Shown in pieces: positions 8,600 through 18,299 of a stretch of 35,568 nt of DNA. This DNA is from Chara braunii (taxonomy: Eukaryota; Streptophyta; Charophyceae; Charales; Characeae): positions 417,891 through 453,458 of the forward strand of contig BFEA01000713.1 in assembly GCA_003427395.1 (NCBI GenBank), given 5' to 3'. Position numbers and translations under genes: made by a program. How positions within the stretch are numbered: the first letter of the stretch is position 1; every line of letters begins with the position of its first letter. The notes under the pieces were generated by a model, which worked only from the letters and a program-made list of their open reading frames with translations, made no database searches and had not been told where the DNA came from.

Positions 8600-8906
8600 A
8601 GTTCATGACTGATCTGTACCACAGGCTCTCTCTGCTGCTCCTCGTCGCTGTGCTGCTTCTGGTGGTCCCTCTGCTGCTCCTCGACGCTGTGCTGCTTCTC
8701 GTTGAAGTAGTCATCCGTGGCGTCGTCGCATTGTCGAAGGTCTTCCCACGTCCCCCCCGTCCTGCGTTTGATCCACCACCTCGGTGTCGCTCGTGGAATG
8801 ACTCCGCAACCCAACGTTTAGCACAGCTCAATGACGGCCTCCGAAGTTGCCACGTAGTTGCGGCTCTCATCCACAGCTTGCACTAACGTCCTTTTTTTTT
8901 TCTTTT
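8600..8906 (-). pseudogene. PIF/Harbinger-like transposase N-terminal remnant
   Basis: On the minus strand, about 8818-8890 encodes VQAVDESRNYVATSEAVIEL and then stops. A second frame, 8814 downward, encodes ATPRWWIKRRTGGTWEDLRQ followed by CDDATDDYFNEK. I recall this combination from the N-terminal part of plant/algal DDE_Tnp_4 (PIF/Harbinger) transposases; I cannot run a search. The sequence then turns into a Glu/Gln-rich repeat (SVEEQQRDHQKQHSDEEQQR), so the catalytic DDE domain is absent. It is separated by a stop and a frame change and is not functional. It sits between a dispersed repeat and a head-repeat copy. Confidence 0.5.
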
Positions 8907-9012
8907 TTTTTTTAACCCCTCTCATAAGCCCTCTATCCCGGCGGTGGTGAGAGAACCGCCAGGATTTAGGGTTTACCTGTCGGGTTGCTCCATCTATTGG
9001 TGGGGAGTGCGC
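8892..9012 (-). repeat. A-tailed hairpin repeat, copy E
   Basis: On the minus strand: CTCCCCACCAATAGATGGAG, then a long hairpin whose arms are 8955-8976 and 8924-8945 (inner stem GGCGGT/ACCGCC, outer GTAAACCCT against AGGGCTTAT with wobble pairs), loop TCTCTCACC, then an A-tract (T-rich 8892-8913). The first head hairpin is missing or truncated. The stem sequence is unrelated to those of the other copies, while the loop matches the CTCTTATCACC type. Confidence 0.7.
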
Positions 9013-9059
9013 AACTGCTCCTTCATTCGTCCCAGCGCCCTCTCCTGCTGACAACGAAG

Positions 9060-9720
9060 AACAACGGTTGACATGGCCGCCGCCACGGCTTCCCGCTCAA
9101 GTGGTGTCGACAGCGCATGTCTGCCCTCTGCGCCGCCCTGCATCGCCACCACGTCCACAAGGATGACTTCTCTCTGCTGCCATCTCGATCCTCACACCCC
9201 AGAGACATAACCCGCTCACCCTCGAGGAAAGGTGCGAGAAGCTGCCGCCTTTCCGTGGACGTCGTTCCCCTGGCGGAACAGCGTGTGACGGCACGGGCAG
9301 TGTGGAGGAGAAGCTCGACGTCGATGGATGCACCCGGTGCACGCACGTACATTCACCAGGAGGTGGGCGGAAGGGCCACCGCCGCTAAGGCTGATTCAGC
9401 CCTGCACCGTCTGCGTGCTGCAAGCCAAACGTCGTCGTCTCACCACAACTGTACTTCAAATTTTGAATTTCAAATGTAGAGGTCCCCCTTTTTCATTTTA
9501 TTTTTTGTCGCCTGCTTCATGCCCTTTTCCGCCGGATGTGGCTGGACCGCCTGCGGCCAGGTATTTTCGTACGAAAATGGCCGCGGGCAGGCCATAAGGA
9601 AACACCCTTGGGGGATGTGAGTTGCATCAGAGTCGTGAGTGATGTGAGTTGACGCAATTCGATATGATTTCATTCACGGTTGCACGAAGGAGTGTGATGC
9701 GTTTTTGTTTGATAGGGCTG
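9060..9720. other. GC-rich interval, no recognised gene
   Basis: Open frames of 80-120 codons occur on both strands (9117-9479 plus; 9023-9352 minus) but they overlap and show no known motif. At about 9550-9592 there is a short GGCCGC-rich inverted repeat (GCGGCCAGGTATTTTCGTACG and its near complement). Possibly more of the decayed transposon to the left. Confidence 0.4.
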
Positions 9721-9800
9721 GATTAGATTCCATTACTTTCACTGGCTCCTAGACAGCTGCCCTTCAGATGACTCAGTGAGGCTAGAAGTGAGCTACAACG

Positions 9801-10980
9801 ATGGCGGATCAGGGAGAGGAATGGCTAAGACCCCGGGTTCGCAGAAAATTCAGCCTTCGCGAGCCTGAGTCGGACCTTACAATCACTTCATGGAATGTCA
9901 ATGGGATGTCCTCTATACTTACCAACCAGAAGAAATGGGATTACCTAATCAAGGGCACAGACTGGTTCGGACGGTCCCCTCCTGACCTTCTTTGCATCGA
10001 AAAGACTCACCTAACAGACTCTGAGGAACACCAAAGAACCCAAGCACACATAATAAGAAAACTGAAATGGGTAAAGGAAGTAATTTGGGCCCCGTCCCCT
10101 CGCCCCAATTGAGCAGGCGTTACACGTTAAATTCAGCGCATCGAACAGGATTTTTAGAACCGAATCAAGCACTAATGCAGAAGAGGGAAGATGGGTCAAC
10201 GTAGACTTTCAGATACACGAAGAGAAATTCAGGGTATTAACAGTTTACGCCCCGAATACGTTGAACCAAAGAGCCAGACTAATTGTTGATCTCCTACTGA
10301 GGTGCGATTCCAATATGCAACTTATTATGACAGGGGACTGGAACGCAGCACTTTATCCAACTAAGGACCGCTTTTCAGGAGCGACGACAGGGACAACACA
10401 GGCCACGTGGAGCGAAGCCCTGCCCATTTACGAGTTGATGATGGAAAAAAAACTAATAGATCTATTCAGAGTTGTACACCCAAACATCAAGGAATGCACT
10501 TACCTAAAAAGGAACCGGAGTCAACGCATCTCTGTGTCACGAATAAATTACTTTCTGACATCAAGATCACTAATAGGTGCAATCCATAACACAAAAATAA
10601 GAGAATTCCCCCGTTATACAGACCTTGACCACAAACCGATCAGCTTGTGCGTTAGCCTAGGGACTGCCCCTAACAGAGGGCGGAGCTTCTTTAAAATCAA
10701 TAACTCTCTGTTAAATACATTTGAAATAAGGGACGCAGTTGTGTCTGCGTGCATCAACCACGATTACATTATCCAGGACTTCCCAGACTTGGTTGTGGCC
10801 CTGATGGAATCGACTGCTAGGGCCTCCAAAATAATCGCCTCTAAGAGAAAAGCAAGAGAGGAAGAATTACAACAGGCAATAAGGGTGGCAAAAAGGAATC
10901 TCCTAAGCGACCTAGAGAATCATTTATACGAAAGAATCTTTGAACAAACCAGGCAGGAGATGACCGAATGGGAGGAATGA
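9801..10980 (+). pseudogene. LINE ORF2 endonuclease (APE-like) domain, frameshifted
   Basis: The first frame opens with ATG at 9801 and reads TITSWNVNGMSS, the N-terminal signature of L1 apurinic-like endonucleases, then PDLLCIEKTHLTDSEE. A stop at 10110-10112 and a one-base shift near 10125 break it. The frame resuming at about 10126 gives GRWVNVDFQIHEEKFRVLTV, YAPN, then GDWNAAL and KDR (catalytic region), SRINYFLTS (Asp-to-Asn relative to the usual SRID) and DLDHKPISL near the end (the conserved DH pair). In the family this domain nicks target DNA to prime reverse transcription. The frame stops at 10980 before the RT domain. Confidence 0.85.
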
Positions 10981-12060
10981 AGGAACAAGGGCTTGAGGAT
11001 GAGAGCCCGAATGAAGGAATGGGAAGGGGCAAGAGAATGACCAAATACTTCTTTAACAGGATCAAGACAAACGCAAGGAATGCAAGCGTAGAAAAACTGC
11101 AGACGGAACAGAGACCGACATCAAACGCACAGCAGATGCTAGCAGCATCAACAACCTTCTTTCAAAACCTCTACAAATCCAAGGAACAAGACTACTCACA
11201 CCATGAAATTTCACGTGCAAGAGCTAAATTCCTCACTCACTTAAATAAGACCATCCCAACAGAGCAAGCAACGACTTTGGATAGGCAGATCTCGGAACAA
11301 GAAGTCTATGAAACATTGCAATCAATGAAGCCGAACAAAACCCCAGGATTGGATGGGCTATCCAAGGAGTTTGGGGTCTCCTTTTGGCCAGCTCTAGGCA
11401 TAAAATATCTCCAATTCCTACATAAGGTATGGAATAGAGGCACACTAGGGGAACTTCAAAGCACTGATGTAGTTTCCCTTCTCTACAAGAAAGGCGACCT
11501 AGCAGATATCAAAAATTACAGACCAGTCTCTCTTTTTCCAGTAACTTATAAAATCTTAGCTAAATTGCTCGCCAACAGAATCAGAACAATCACAAAGAAC
11601 TGCTTTCACATCGACCAGACAAGATTTATCCCTGGAAGATTCATACTTGATAACGTAATGACCCGCAACGAATCAGTCAGATACATCCAAGATAAGAAAC
11701 TTGAACGAACGCAACCGTATTACTATTTGACTTCAAAAAAGCGTACGACCAGGTTAAATGGAACTTCTTACAACAATGCATGGAAAAAATGGGGATAGGT
11801 CCGAAGTTCAGAAAATGGGTCCAAATCCTATACTCATGAAGACCACGGACGAGTACAGACCAACAGTCATATATCACAGTCACACCGAATGCCCCGCTCG
11901 GTACGACAGGGAAACCCGCTAGCAACCCCAATCTTTCTCTTTATCATGGAATTGATTGCATCCTTTCTAAGAAATGACCCGTCGATTGAAAGACTGGTAG
12001 GGGATAAATAACATCCAATCAACATACCTACTACCATTCTCTTCGCGGACGACTTAACAG
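10968..12060 (+). pseudogene. LINE ORF2 reverse transcriptase domain, frameshifted
   Basis: Reading from 10968: MTKYFFNRIKTNARN, KPNKTPGLDGL (motif 1), then KNYRPVSLFPVTYKILAK (motif 2) and QTRFIPGRFILDNVM (motif 2a). The ORF ends at 11798, but a shift near 11710 restores motif A, LLFDFKKAYDQVKW (11717-11758). Further on come motif B, RQGNPLATPIF (11904-11936), and motif C, FADD (12042-12053). The catalytic Asp of motif A and the Asp pair of motif C are retained, but stops at about 11837 and 12006 and the frameshifts prevent expression. Motif order and the FADD box fit plant L1 elements. Confidence 0.9.
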
Positions 12061-12288
12061 TCTTAATATGGGTCTCAGACTCTTCCTTTCAAGATCTCAC
12101 TCGAGTCATGCAAACTTTCAAATTGCATCAGAAATGAGAATTAATTGGCTCAAAACAATAGGCTGGTGGGTAACGGACCCACAAACTGACCCCCCTTAAA
12201 GTACATCAGCATGAATGAACTGCTCACGGGGTAACGAACCCATCAGATTTATAGGATCCAAGTTTCCAAGCATGGCACCAACCAAACA

Positions 12289-12654
12289 ATGGTTTCAGCC
12301 ATAATGAATAAGATGATTGTCAAATTGGGCAATTGGTCCAATGTCTACACCTCAATATTTGTCAGAGCCCTGATCCTAAATGCATCAATCTTCGCAATGA
12401 TGTGGTATGGTGCCACGATTTGGAGCCCACCTAAGCAGCAAAGAACTCAACTCAGAACAAGGGCGGCCGTCTATTTGTGGACCGACGATCCGTCTAAAGT
12501 CAATTTCATCCCTAAAGTAGCATGGAAGTACGTCGCGCTGAAGAAATCGCAAGGGGGATTGAGAATCCTGGACCCGGAAACCCAAATCAAAGCCCTCCAA
12601 ACGAAGTGGATCATCAAAATGATAACCAACAACAACCTACCTTGGAGCAAGTGA
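12289..12654 (+). pseudogene. LINE ORF2 post-RT region
   Basis: A 121-codon open segment with the post-RT pattern of plant L1 ORF2: LGNWSNVYTSIFVRALILNA, MMWYGATIW, KSQGGLRILDPETQIKALQT, KWIIKM. This region lies between the polymerase and the C-terminal zinc-finger-like region in such elements. It begins after a stretch with several stops (12110-12288). A short direct duplication follows at about 12716-12790 (CTCCTGAATAAGTC twice, with GCGATGAAGGG). Confidence 0.8.
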
Positions 12655-12957
12655 GTTCTCCGTAAAATACAACAAATAACCAAATACAAAACCCCTGACA
12701 ACATGTGGGGCCTCTTCTGACTCCTGAATAAGTCTTGGGCGATGAAGGGCGGGTCTGGCTCCTGAATAAGTCATGAGCGATGAAGGGTGGGACGCAAGCA
12801 GAGCACCAACTTGAAAGGGGACCAGGAAGAAGAACAATGGGAGGACTTTTGAAAGCAATTATAAAAAACATAGAGGGAAATAATACCAGTCAAAGTAAGA
12901 GAACCAACGACTAAAGATGAAGTCCTTAGGCAACTGATCTTTTGTAACCAAACCCTG

Positions 12958-13131
12958 TTGGACTCACAAGGGAAACTATGGACCCTAACCACAAAGGACA
13001 CAAAATGGGGGGTCTGGTTAGAAACGGGAGTGTGGCAAATCAAAGACCTCTGGCAAGATTCTGACAAGAGATGGAAAACAGTAAGAGAACTAAGGGAGAC
13101 CTTTAGGGGTTGCTGCAACGCTTCGGGAGAA
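12958..13131 (+). pseudogene. LINE ORF2 segment before inserted element
   Basis: Reads SQGKLWTLTTKDTKWGVWLE then TGVWQIKDLWQDSDKRWKTV and RELRETFRGC; Trp-rich spacing typical of the ORF2 C-terminal third. Coding is cut at about 13131 by the AT-rich inverted-repeat element. Confidence 0.65.
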
Positions 13132-13661
13132 ATCAACAGAAAAAATTTCTGAAATTAAATAATCGTTCTAGTATTGTAAAATTATATTCTTGATTTCAAA
13201 TTTTCATTCCATCTTAAAAAATGTCATTCCAGTTTTAAAAATTTCCGTCTTACTTGAAAACTTTCATTCCAAGAATGGGGTATCCCTTTTTATTTGAACT
13301 GCATGGTAGAGATGAAATGAAAGTCTGGATGAGTTCATGAAATATTTTAATTGGACTGTCATTTTAAGTAAGGATTTTCAATCATAAATAGGTTAATCCA
13401 ATTTAAATTAGAAGATATTTATTATAGTAGAATGAAAGTTTAATTAAAACATTTCATAAACTCGTCTGGACTTCCATTCCATCTTTGAACAAATAGATGT
13501 AGTTGAAAGGGAAAAATCATGTTTAGACGGGAACTTATCAAATAAAACAAAAAAAAATAAAATTGGATGAACATTTGAATGATAATTTATAAATATGAAG
13601 GATTTTTTTTTTATGAAATATTTTTTCAACTTTCATTTCTCGTGGGAATTTTTCTGTTGAT
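13132..13661. mobile_element. 530-bp AT-rich inverted-repeat element inserted in the LINE
   Basis: Starts ATCAACAGAAAAA and ends TTTTTCTGTTGAT, giving terminal inverted repeats of about 13 bp. An internal inverted pair (13322-13356 with 13437-13472; GTCTGGATGAGTTCATGAAA type) and repeated TTTCATTCC words give it a partly palindromic structure. Its composition is much more AT-rich than the LINE on either side, and LINE-like coding resumes beyond it. Best read as a MITE; a target duplication was not clearly identified. Confidence 0.75.
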
Positions 13662-14385
13662 CGCCCTTCCAGAACAAGTAATGAGGAAAGTAGTGGTAGA
13701 AACCGAGGAACGACGCATATATAAACCTCTCGTGGGTATCACAGATTTGAAATTGACCCAGTAAAGTGGACTTAGAAGAGGAAGTCATACAGACTAAGAA
13801 TAAAGAAACGTAACAACATTCTAGAATACTCTACAAAGTTGGGGTATGCCATAAGAATGAGATCGGTCTTAATAGCCCAAATCGTCAACCAAAGATGGGA
13901 AACCCACCTCAATTTACCACCAAGCCAAAACCTCATCTCCTCGTGGAGTAGACTGTTTGCCATCACCTCTAGCAGAATAAGAAGCTTTCAATGGCTACTC
14001 GCCCATCGGACCCTCCTACTTAACAAGTGGTTGAATAAGAGAAGGAACACTCATTTCCACTGACAAAACAATGTCATCGAACTAGACCGCTCTCCTACTT
14101 GGTTTACTCACCCATAACTCATGGCAAGGATTCAAAGTTTCATGCTTCCATATTTTAAGGTTTGCGACCTTATGGATGATTTGGAAGAGCAGGTGTCAAG
14201 GAACGATCGATCACTCAACCATGTCACCCCTAGAAGCTTGGGAAGGAGTTTTGCAGCTGATAGAGGTTGAGTATAGAGGAAGGTGGAAGAAAACCTGCAG
14301 GAAAATAGAAGAGAATATCACTAACAAGGACAAAATAATACAAACATTCGTAAAACATCAGTTAGGAGAAGGTAGGATAACTTGA
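13662..14385 (+). pseudogene. LINE ORF2 C-terminal region
   Basis: Broken segments: KPLVGITDLKLTQ (to 13764), then 13839-14063 with IAQIVNQRWETHLNLPPSQN and FQWLLAHRTLLLNKWLNKRR, the usual lead-in to the zf-RVT region; the expected Cys/His residues that follow are obscured by stops. The last segment, 14176-14385, begins MIWKSRCQGTIDHS, matching the IWKxR motif near the end of many plant LINE ORF2 proteins. Confidence 0.7.
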
Positions 14386-14635
14386 ATAGACTAGGACAAA
14401 CTGCGCTTCGCACAATGACGACATACCCAACTAAGGACACAAGGGATAGAAGCCCCTAGAAGTAGGACCCACCTTACAGATATTTCAATAGGTGTGAGTT
14501 AGAGAGCAAAGTGCAAGCATAGGACTCGGTTTGACAACACCAATTTCCAAAATAAGCTCACATCCCGGCCAATTCGTAGGAAAAAGCAAGGGCGTAGTCT
14601 GAACCTGAACACGTATTCAGAACCCAGAGGAGAAG

Positions 14636-14960
14636 AATAGCCGAAGGGTCTAGGGTTAAGGGTTTAGGATCGATGCAAAAAAGACCCTCAAAATCCTTAT
14701 CGGGATTTGGACGGGGAAGTCAGGATTTACTAGGAAAGTTGGGGCATTAGACCGGGAACCCTTTGTCCTTTGGTTAGGAACATGAGACATACTGGAATAG
14801 CCAAAGGGTCTAGGGTTTAGGGTTTTTTATCTATGCGCAAAGGACCCTCAAAATCCTTATCAGGATTTGGACGGGGAAGTCAGGATTAACTAGGAAAGTT
14901 GGTGCATTAGGCTGGGAACCCTTTGTACTTTGGTTAGGAACAGGAGACATACTGGACTGC
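14636..14960. repeat. 160-bp tandem duplication in LINE 3' region
   Basis: Two units (about 14636-14798 and 14796-14960, period 160) share AAGGGTCTAGGGTT, GACCCTCAAAATCCTTATC, GGATTTGGACGGGGAAGTCA and GAACCCTTTGT with few differences. Each opens with two or three plant-telomere-like TTTAGGG words. Probably a duplicated 3' untranslated module of the LINE. Confidence 0.9.
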
Positions 14961-15369
14961 ACAAAGGATCATATCACGAACAATTGCCCGCAGGAAATAA
15001 CTCTCGACAGGAACAACCCTCGATACAACCCATAGAAGCCACCTCCTCACACTCGCTCTTGTTTATCAGGTCAATCAGACAGATACTCGGCTGAGAGGAG
15101 CCAAGAGTGAGGAGTCGCCGTAGTTCAAGCGATTAGAGAAATAGGCTAACTTAGGTAGGGGTGAGGGGTGGTGGATCCTTCCCCATGGAGGTAATCAATG
15201 CCGCCCACTCGGTCCTCTCAACCATAATGGGGAGGAGCGTGCGTGTGTCTTTAATGTATTCATTATTGAGTTGTCGGGGGAATAGGAACTGGATTGTTGC
15301 TCCCCATAATGGTAGGAGGCTAGGAGCCAGAACCGTGAGGTTCTGTTAAAAAAAAAAAAAATCCATTAC

Positions 15370-15640
15370 ATTAGACTAACCCTGATGGGGCGTTTAGATA
15401 TGATCAACGCATGATTTGATTGATTTGATAGAGTAAATGAACCGCGATGACATATGTTTCAACGAGACTTGATCTCCTTGTTTACGATTGAACTTGATTG
15501 ACAGCAACAGGACTAGAGGGTGCTACTCTTGCTGCTGCATGAGGGCAATCAACGCTGCTTATCACCAATCATGACTTATCTTTGGGTCTTAATGGGCAGT
15601 TAATCCCCTCACTTAAAGGCAATCAATGCTGCCCCTGTCA
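15370..15640. other. AATCAATGCTGC repeat words
   Basis: The phrase GGCAATCAACGCTGC (15544) or GGCAATCAATGCTGC (15619) occurs here, again at about 15190 (GTAATCAATGCCGCC) and at 25478. CAGTTAATCCCCTC precedes it at 15598 and 25460. This marks a longer repeat lying just 5' of the A-tailed hairpin repeat in two places. No gene is seen. Confidence 0.55.
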
Positions 15641-15681
15641 AGTTGAACCACAACTTACAATTGGCTCATGTGCTTTAATTA

Positions 15682-15831
15682 GGGACGCTGGACCCGGTTT
15701 CCAGCTGGTGATGCTCCCCACCATTAGATTGGAGCCATCTTCTTCGGAGCCCTATTCGTGGAGGCTTCTATTATCACCTCCACGAATAGGTTTCCCTCGG
15801 ATGTTTCAAAAAAAAAAAAAAAAAAAAAAAA
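15682..15831 (+). repeat. A-tailed hairpin repeat, copy A (reference copy)
   Basis: The clearest copy. Head hairpin 1: GCTGGA...TCCAGC with loop CCCGGTT. Hairpin 2 region: GCTCC...GGAGC around CCACCATTAGATT. Hairpin 3: a perfect 14-bp stem, 15751-15764 with 15777-15790, closing a 12-base loop (CTTCTATTATCA). Then about 17 bases and an A-tract of 24 (15808-15831). The length and tail suggest an RNA copied by LINE machinery. No A/B box pair typical of tRNA-derived SINEs was found. Confidence 0.8.
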
Positions 15832-15889
15832 GGTCAAATTCTTTCCTTTTTTTTTTTTTTTTTCCTTGGAACATTTTAGAAATACCCCT

Positions 15890-16110
15890 CTGGCTTTGAT
15901 TGATTTGTGGTATGCCCCTCCGACGACTTACCCTGTCATGCCCCTGGAGCCTTTTAAGTTTCTTGCATGCCCCTGTCAGTGAGGGGTGCACCTTTCCAGC
16001 ATGCCCCTGTGGCCGTTGGTGGCACTTGAGGCCGTTCCCCTGGCTCTGGGAGGGGAACTCCCAGGGCATACTGGAAATTTGGAACCAATACCGGTAGGGG
16101 CATATTGAAC
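15890..16110. repeat. Degenerate ATGCCCCT-spaced repeat
   Basis: ATGCCCCT recurs at about 15913, 15936, 15967 and 16000, spaced 23-33 bp, and in the opposite sense as GGGGCATA near 16097. A hairpin (CTGGGAG-GGGAA-CTCCCAG) lies at 16034-16053. No coding frame is supported. Confidence 0.55.
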
Positions 16111-16200
16111 ATATTTTAGGCCAAAACAACACCAGGGATTTTTTGGAAACGTAAATCATTTCAGTGGGGCGCGACAGAGGGGGGGGCGACCACCCGACAA

Positions 16201-16645
16201 CTAACCATTCATAGCGACGGTTTTCAATTGAAGCACTGTTGTATATGGTCGTAGCCTATGGCGAGGGGAAATTGAGAAGAGCATTATGCAAATGAATGTG
16301 GTCTTGTAACCTGTGTTCGCAGAAAACGACGAGTTCAAACGGATTTCGACTTCGTGAACCTGAATGTGAAGTCGTCCACATTCAAGGGCACTTGATAGAG
16401 ACACAACCACTGTTGATGGGGTAGGTTCTTCTATCCAACGAACAATGAATTGTTCAATTGCTGATACGTCATCTATCAGCAATCGATGGTAAGGGCAACA
16501 AAAAGGAAAAGTACAAATGTAAAATACACAATTTGCGAAAAAGCAGGCGTTGAGCTGACTACGATCGAAAGAAAAAGCAGCTAGCTCAATGCTACGATGC
16601 GAGGGTAAGGGGAATTATATTCGAAAGTGTCAAAAAAAAATTCGG

Positions 16646-16676
<31 letters not shown>

Positions 16677-16930
16677 CGTGTCGCTTTCCAGAAACATACA
16701 AAAGCATTAGATTCCCCCAACGGTTTTGCATCTTCGACGTCACCGTGTGTCACACTTCATCGAAAACTCATCGTTGAGCCTACTCAACGGTGCAAGTGGG
16801 ACACGACCCCTGAACAGTTGATTTACAAGGCGTATTCCAGTGTTCCCTATTGGGGGCAGCTGTGAGCAACAAACAACGTTCAAATGGCAGCACAGGGGGT
16901 TTTGGACTCACAAAAGTGCCCTGTGCCTGT
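16201..16930. other. No recognised feature
   Basis: Unique-looking sequence with an A-run at 16651-16676 and no supported gene. A minus-strand open frame (16201-16482) has no recognisable motif. Confidence 0.35.
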
Positions 16931-16943
16931 GCAGGGACTTGCC

Positions 16944-17079
16944 GCGGTGAGTAAGGGTACGGGGTAATAAGATCCGGGACCCCTTGCCCTTACTCATTGC
17001 GACTTTGTAGCGAAATCCGGGAGAATTCTTCAACAATTTTTAAGGTTGAGTCGCGGTGAGTAAGGGCAAGCGGTAGTAA
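16944..17079. repeat. GCGGTGAGTAAGGG motif: two direct, one inverted copy
   Basis: GCGGTGAGTAAGGGTACGGG (from 16944) continues GTAATAA; its near-complement ACCCCTTGCCCTTACTCATT follows at 16979 as a hairpin arm. A third, direct copy, GCGGTGAGTAAGGGCAAGCG with GTAGTAA, lies at 17053-17079. It stands upstream of the two unrecognised ORFs to the right and could be a terminal or regulatory repeat of an unknown element. Confidence 0.7.
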
Positions 17080-17265
17080 ATATTTACTATTCAAAGAATG
17101 TATGTTGGTTGGTCTGGTAGGCCTCCTTGATCCGAGGTTTTATCGGAAGGCGGCAGCGAAGTATCCGAGTAGGTTTGAGCAACTCTTTGGTAGAGGGAGA
17201 GACAAATTTCGTCGAAGAGACAGATACATGTAATTCGGGCAGGAACTCGTTTTGAGTAGAGAGCA

Positions 17266-17664
17266 ATGCAACGAGGGGTAAGCGTAATGCCAAGAATAAA
17301 GGAAGACTTGAGAGCGCATTTGGTCTTTCGGAACGCCATGATGATGGGCGTCATATTTGCAGTAGGTGGGGAATCGAGCGACTGGACGTCGGTAGTGCCA
17401 GTCTCGAAAGTGGAGGTTTACGGAGAAGACGTTGGGGAATTGTTGCTCAAGGAGCTGTGCGAATTGATCGGGTGCGCGGAGGGCGTCGAATCCTCACTTA
17501 GTATAGATCCGTCTTTTCGCAACATCTTCATCATCGATTGTAAAGATGGGATGATCGCAACGCTTGAGTGCAGTAATCCTTTCAGAAGTTGGGATGAATC
17601 GAAACTCCGCGCGAGTTTCGGTAGAAATTTTAGGTTGGAAACCGATCAGGGTTTGAGAGGTTGA
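17266..17664 (+). CDS. Hypothetical protein, possible remnant
   Basis: A 132-codon frame from ATG at 17266. The composition looks protein-like, with alternating hydrophobic segments (MMMGVIFAVGGESSDWTSVV; VGELLLKELCELIGCAEGVE; NIFIIDCKDGMIATLECSN). I do not recognise a family. It follows the GCGGTGAGTAAGGG repeats and is followed after 176 bp by a second plausible frame on the same strand, as if one longer gene had been broken. An exon of a host gene or a fragment of an unknown mobile element are the alternatives. Confidence 0.4.
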   Translation: MQRGVSVMPRIKEDLRAHLVFRNAMMMGVIFAVGGESSDWTSVVPVSKVEVYGEDVGELLLKELCELIGCAEGVESSLSIDPSFRNIFIIDCKDGMIATLECSNPFRSWDESKLRASFGRNFRLETDQGLRG

Positions 17665-17840
17665 GCGGGAAAAGGGGACATCATAGTAATCGGAAGGAGT
17701 TTTTTTTACACTAGATATTGTGAGAGCTTATTGCGGTTTTCGTGATCGCCAAAACTTTCGGGAAACCATGGACGAGCTTCGAGGAGAGGAATTGTTGGTA
17801 GTGAAAGACCTCTGCGCGGTCGAAGCGAGTTGAAAGGGGA

Positions 17841-18284
17841 ATGGAAGGTGGTGCTTTCTTGCATTTGGATGGATTATTGCTTTTGGGGGGAAGGAAAAAA
17901 ATGGTCTCATTTGACAAATTATTGAAAGGGTTCGAGTCGGAAGAATGGAAGAACTTGAAATTTGTAAGCCTGAAGTTTTTTCTGTCAAAGGCTTATCTCG
18001 AAATGAATGAGAGTGATAGGAAGAAACTCCGGATCAAGAATTTGTTCAAATTTGGGGAAGGAGGATGGTTGGTTAGTTTAGGTTGTGAGGTGGCAGAGAT
18101 CGACTTCAATTCGACCTTTGGAAATGGGAGTTGGGTAAGCTTGGGATTGAGGGTCGCCTGGAATGGAGTCGGGGCTAGGAAGGTGAGAAACAAGAAACTG
18201 CTCTTCTTTCGTTTATCTCCTTCCAATTCACCTGGAAGGAGGAGAGGGTTGGAGGATAGTGATTTCGACGGAAGTATGACGTAA
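17841..18284 (+). CDS. Hypothetical protein, possible remnant
   Basis: A 147-codon frame from ATG at 17841. A Lys/Leu/Phe-rich middle (FDKLLKGFESEEWKNLKFVS; KAYLEMNESDRKKLRIKNLF) is followed by GGWLVSLGCEVAEIDFN and GNGSWVSLGLRVAWNGVG, which read like ordered protein. No domain is recognised. Same strand as 17266-17664; the gap between them has stops in all frames I checked, so they are not one intact ORF. Confidence 0.4.
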   Translation: MEGGAFLHLDGLLLLGGRKKMVSFDKLLKGFESEEWKNLKFVSLKFFLSKAYLEMNESDRKKLRIKNLFKFGEGGWLVSLGCEVAEIDFNSTFGNGSWVSLGLRVAWNGVGARKVRNKKLLFFRLSPSNSPGRRRGLEDSDFDGSMT

Positions 18285-18299
18285 TAACTGAGGGTTTAT

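Larger units (their letters stand above)
9737..15361 (+). mobile_element. L1-type LINE retrotransposon, degenerate
   Basis: A non-LTR retrotransposon running from a short leader through endonuclease, reverse transcriptase and C-terminal ORF2 regions to an A-run at 15348-15361. TCCATTAC at 9729-9736 just upstream and at 15362-15369 just after the A-run is a candidate 8-bp target-site duplication. No ORF1 (gag-like) is seen, so the copy is 5' truncated or the family lacks it. Several stops and frameshifts, plus a 530-bp insertion, make it dead. The terminal 200 bp resembles the SINE-like repeat at 15600, so the true 3' end could be nearer 15160. Confidence 0.8.

Noticed and set aside
14640-14830. 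Telomere tract (TTTAGGG words)
   Set aside because: Only two or three degenerate words per 160-bp unit; part of a tandem duplication, not a telomere or clear interstitial telomeric array.
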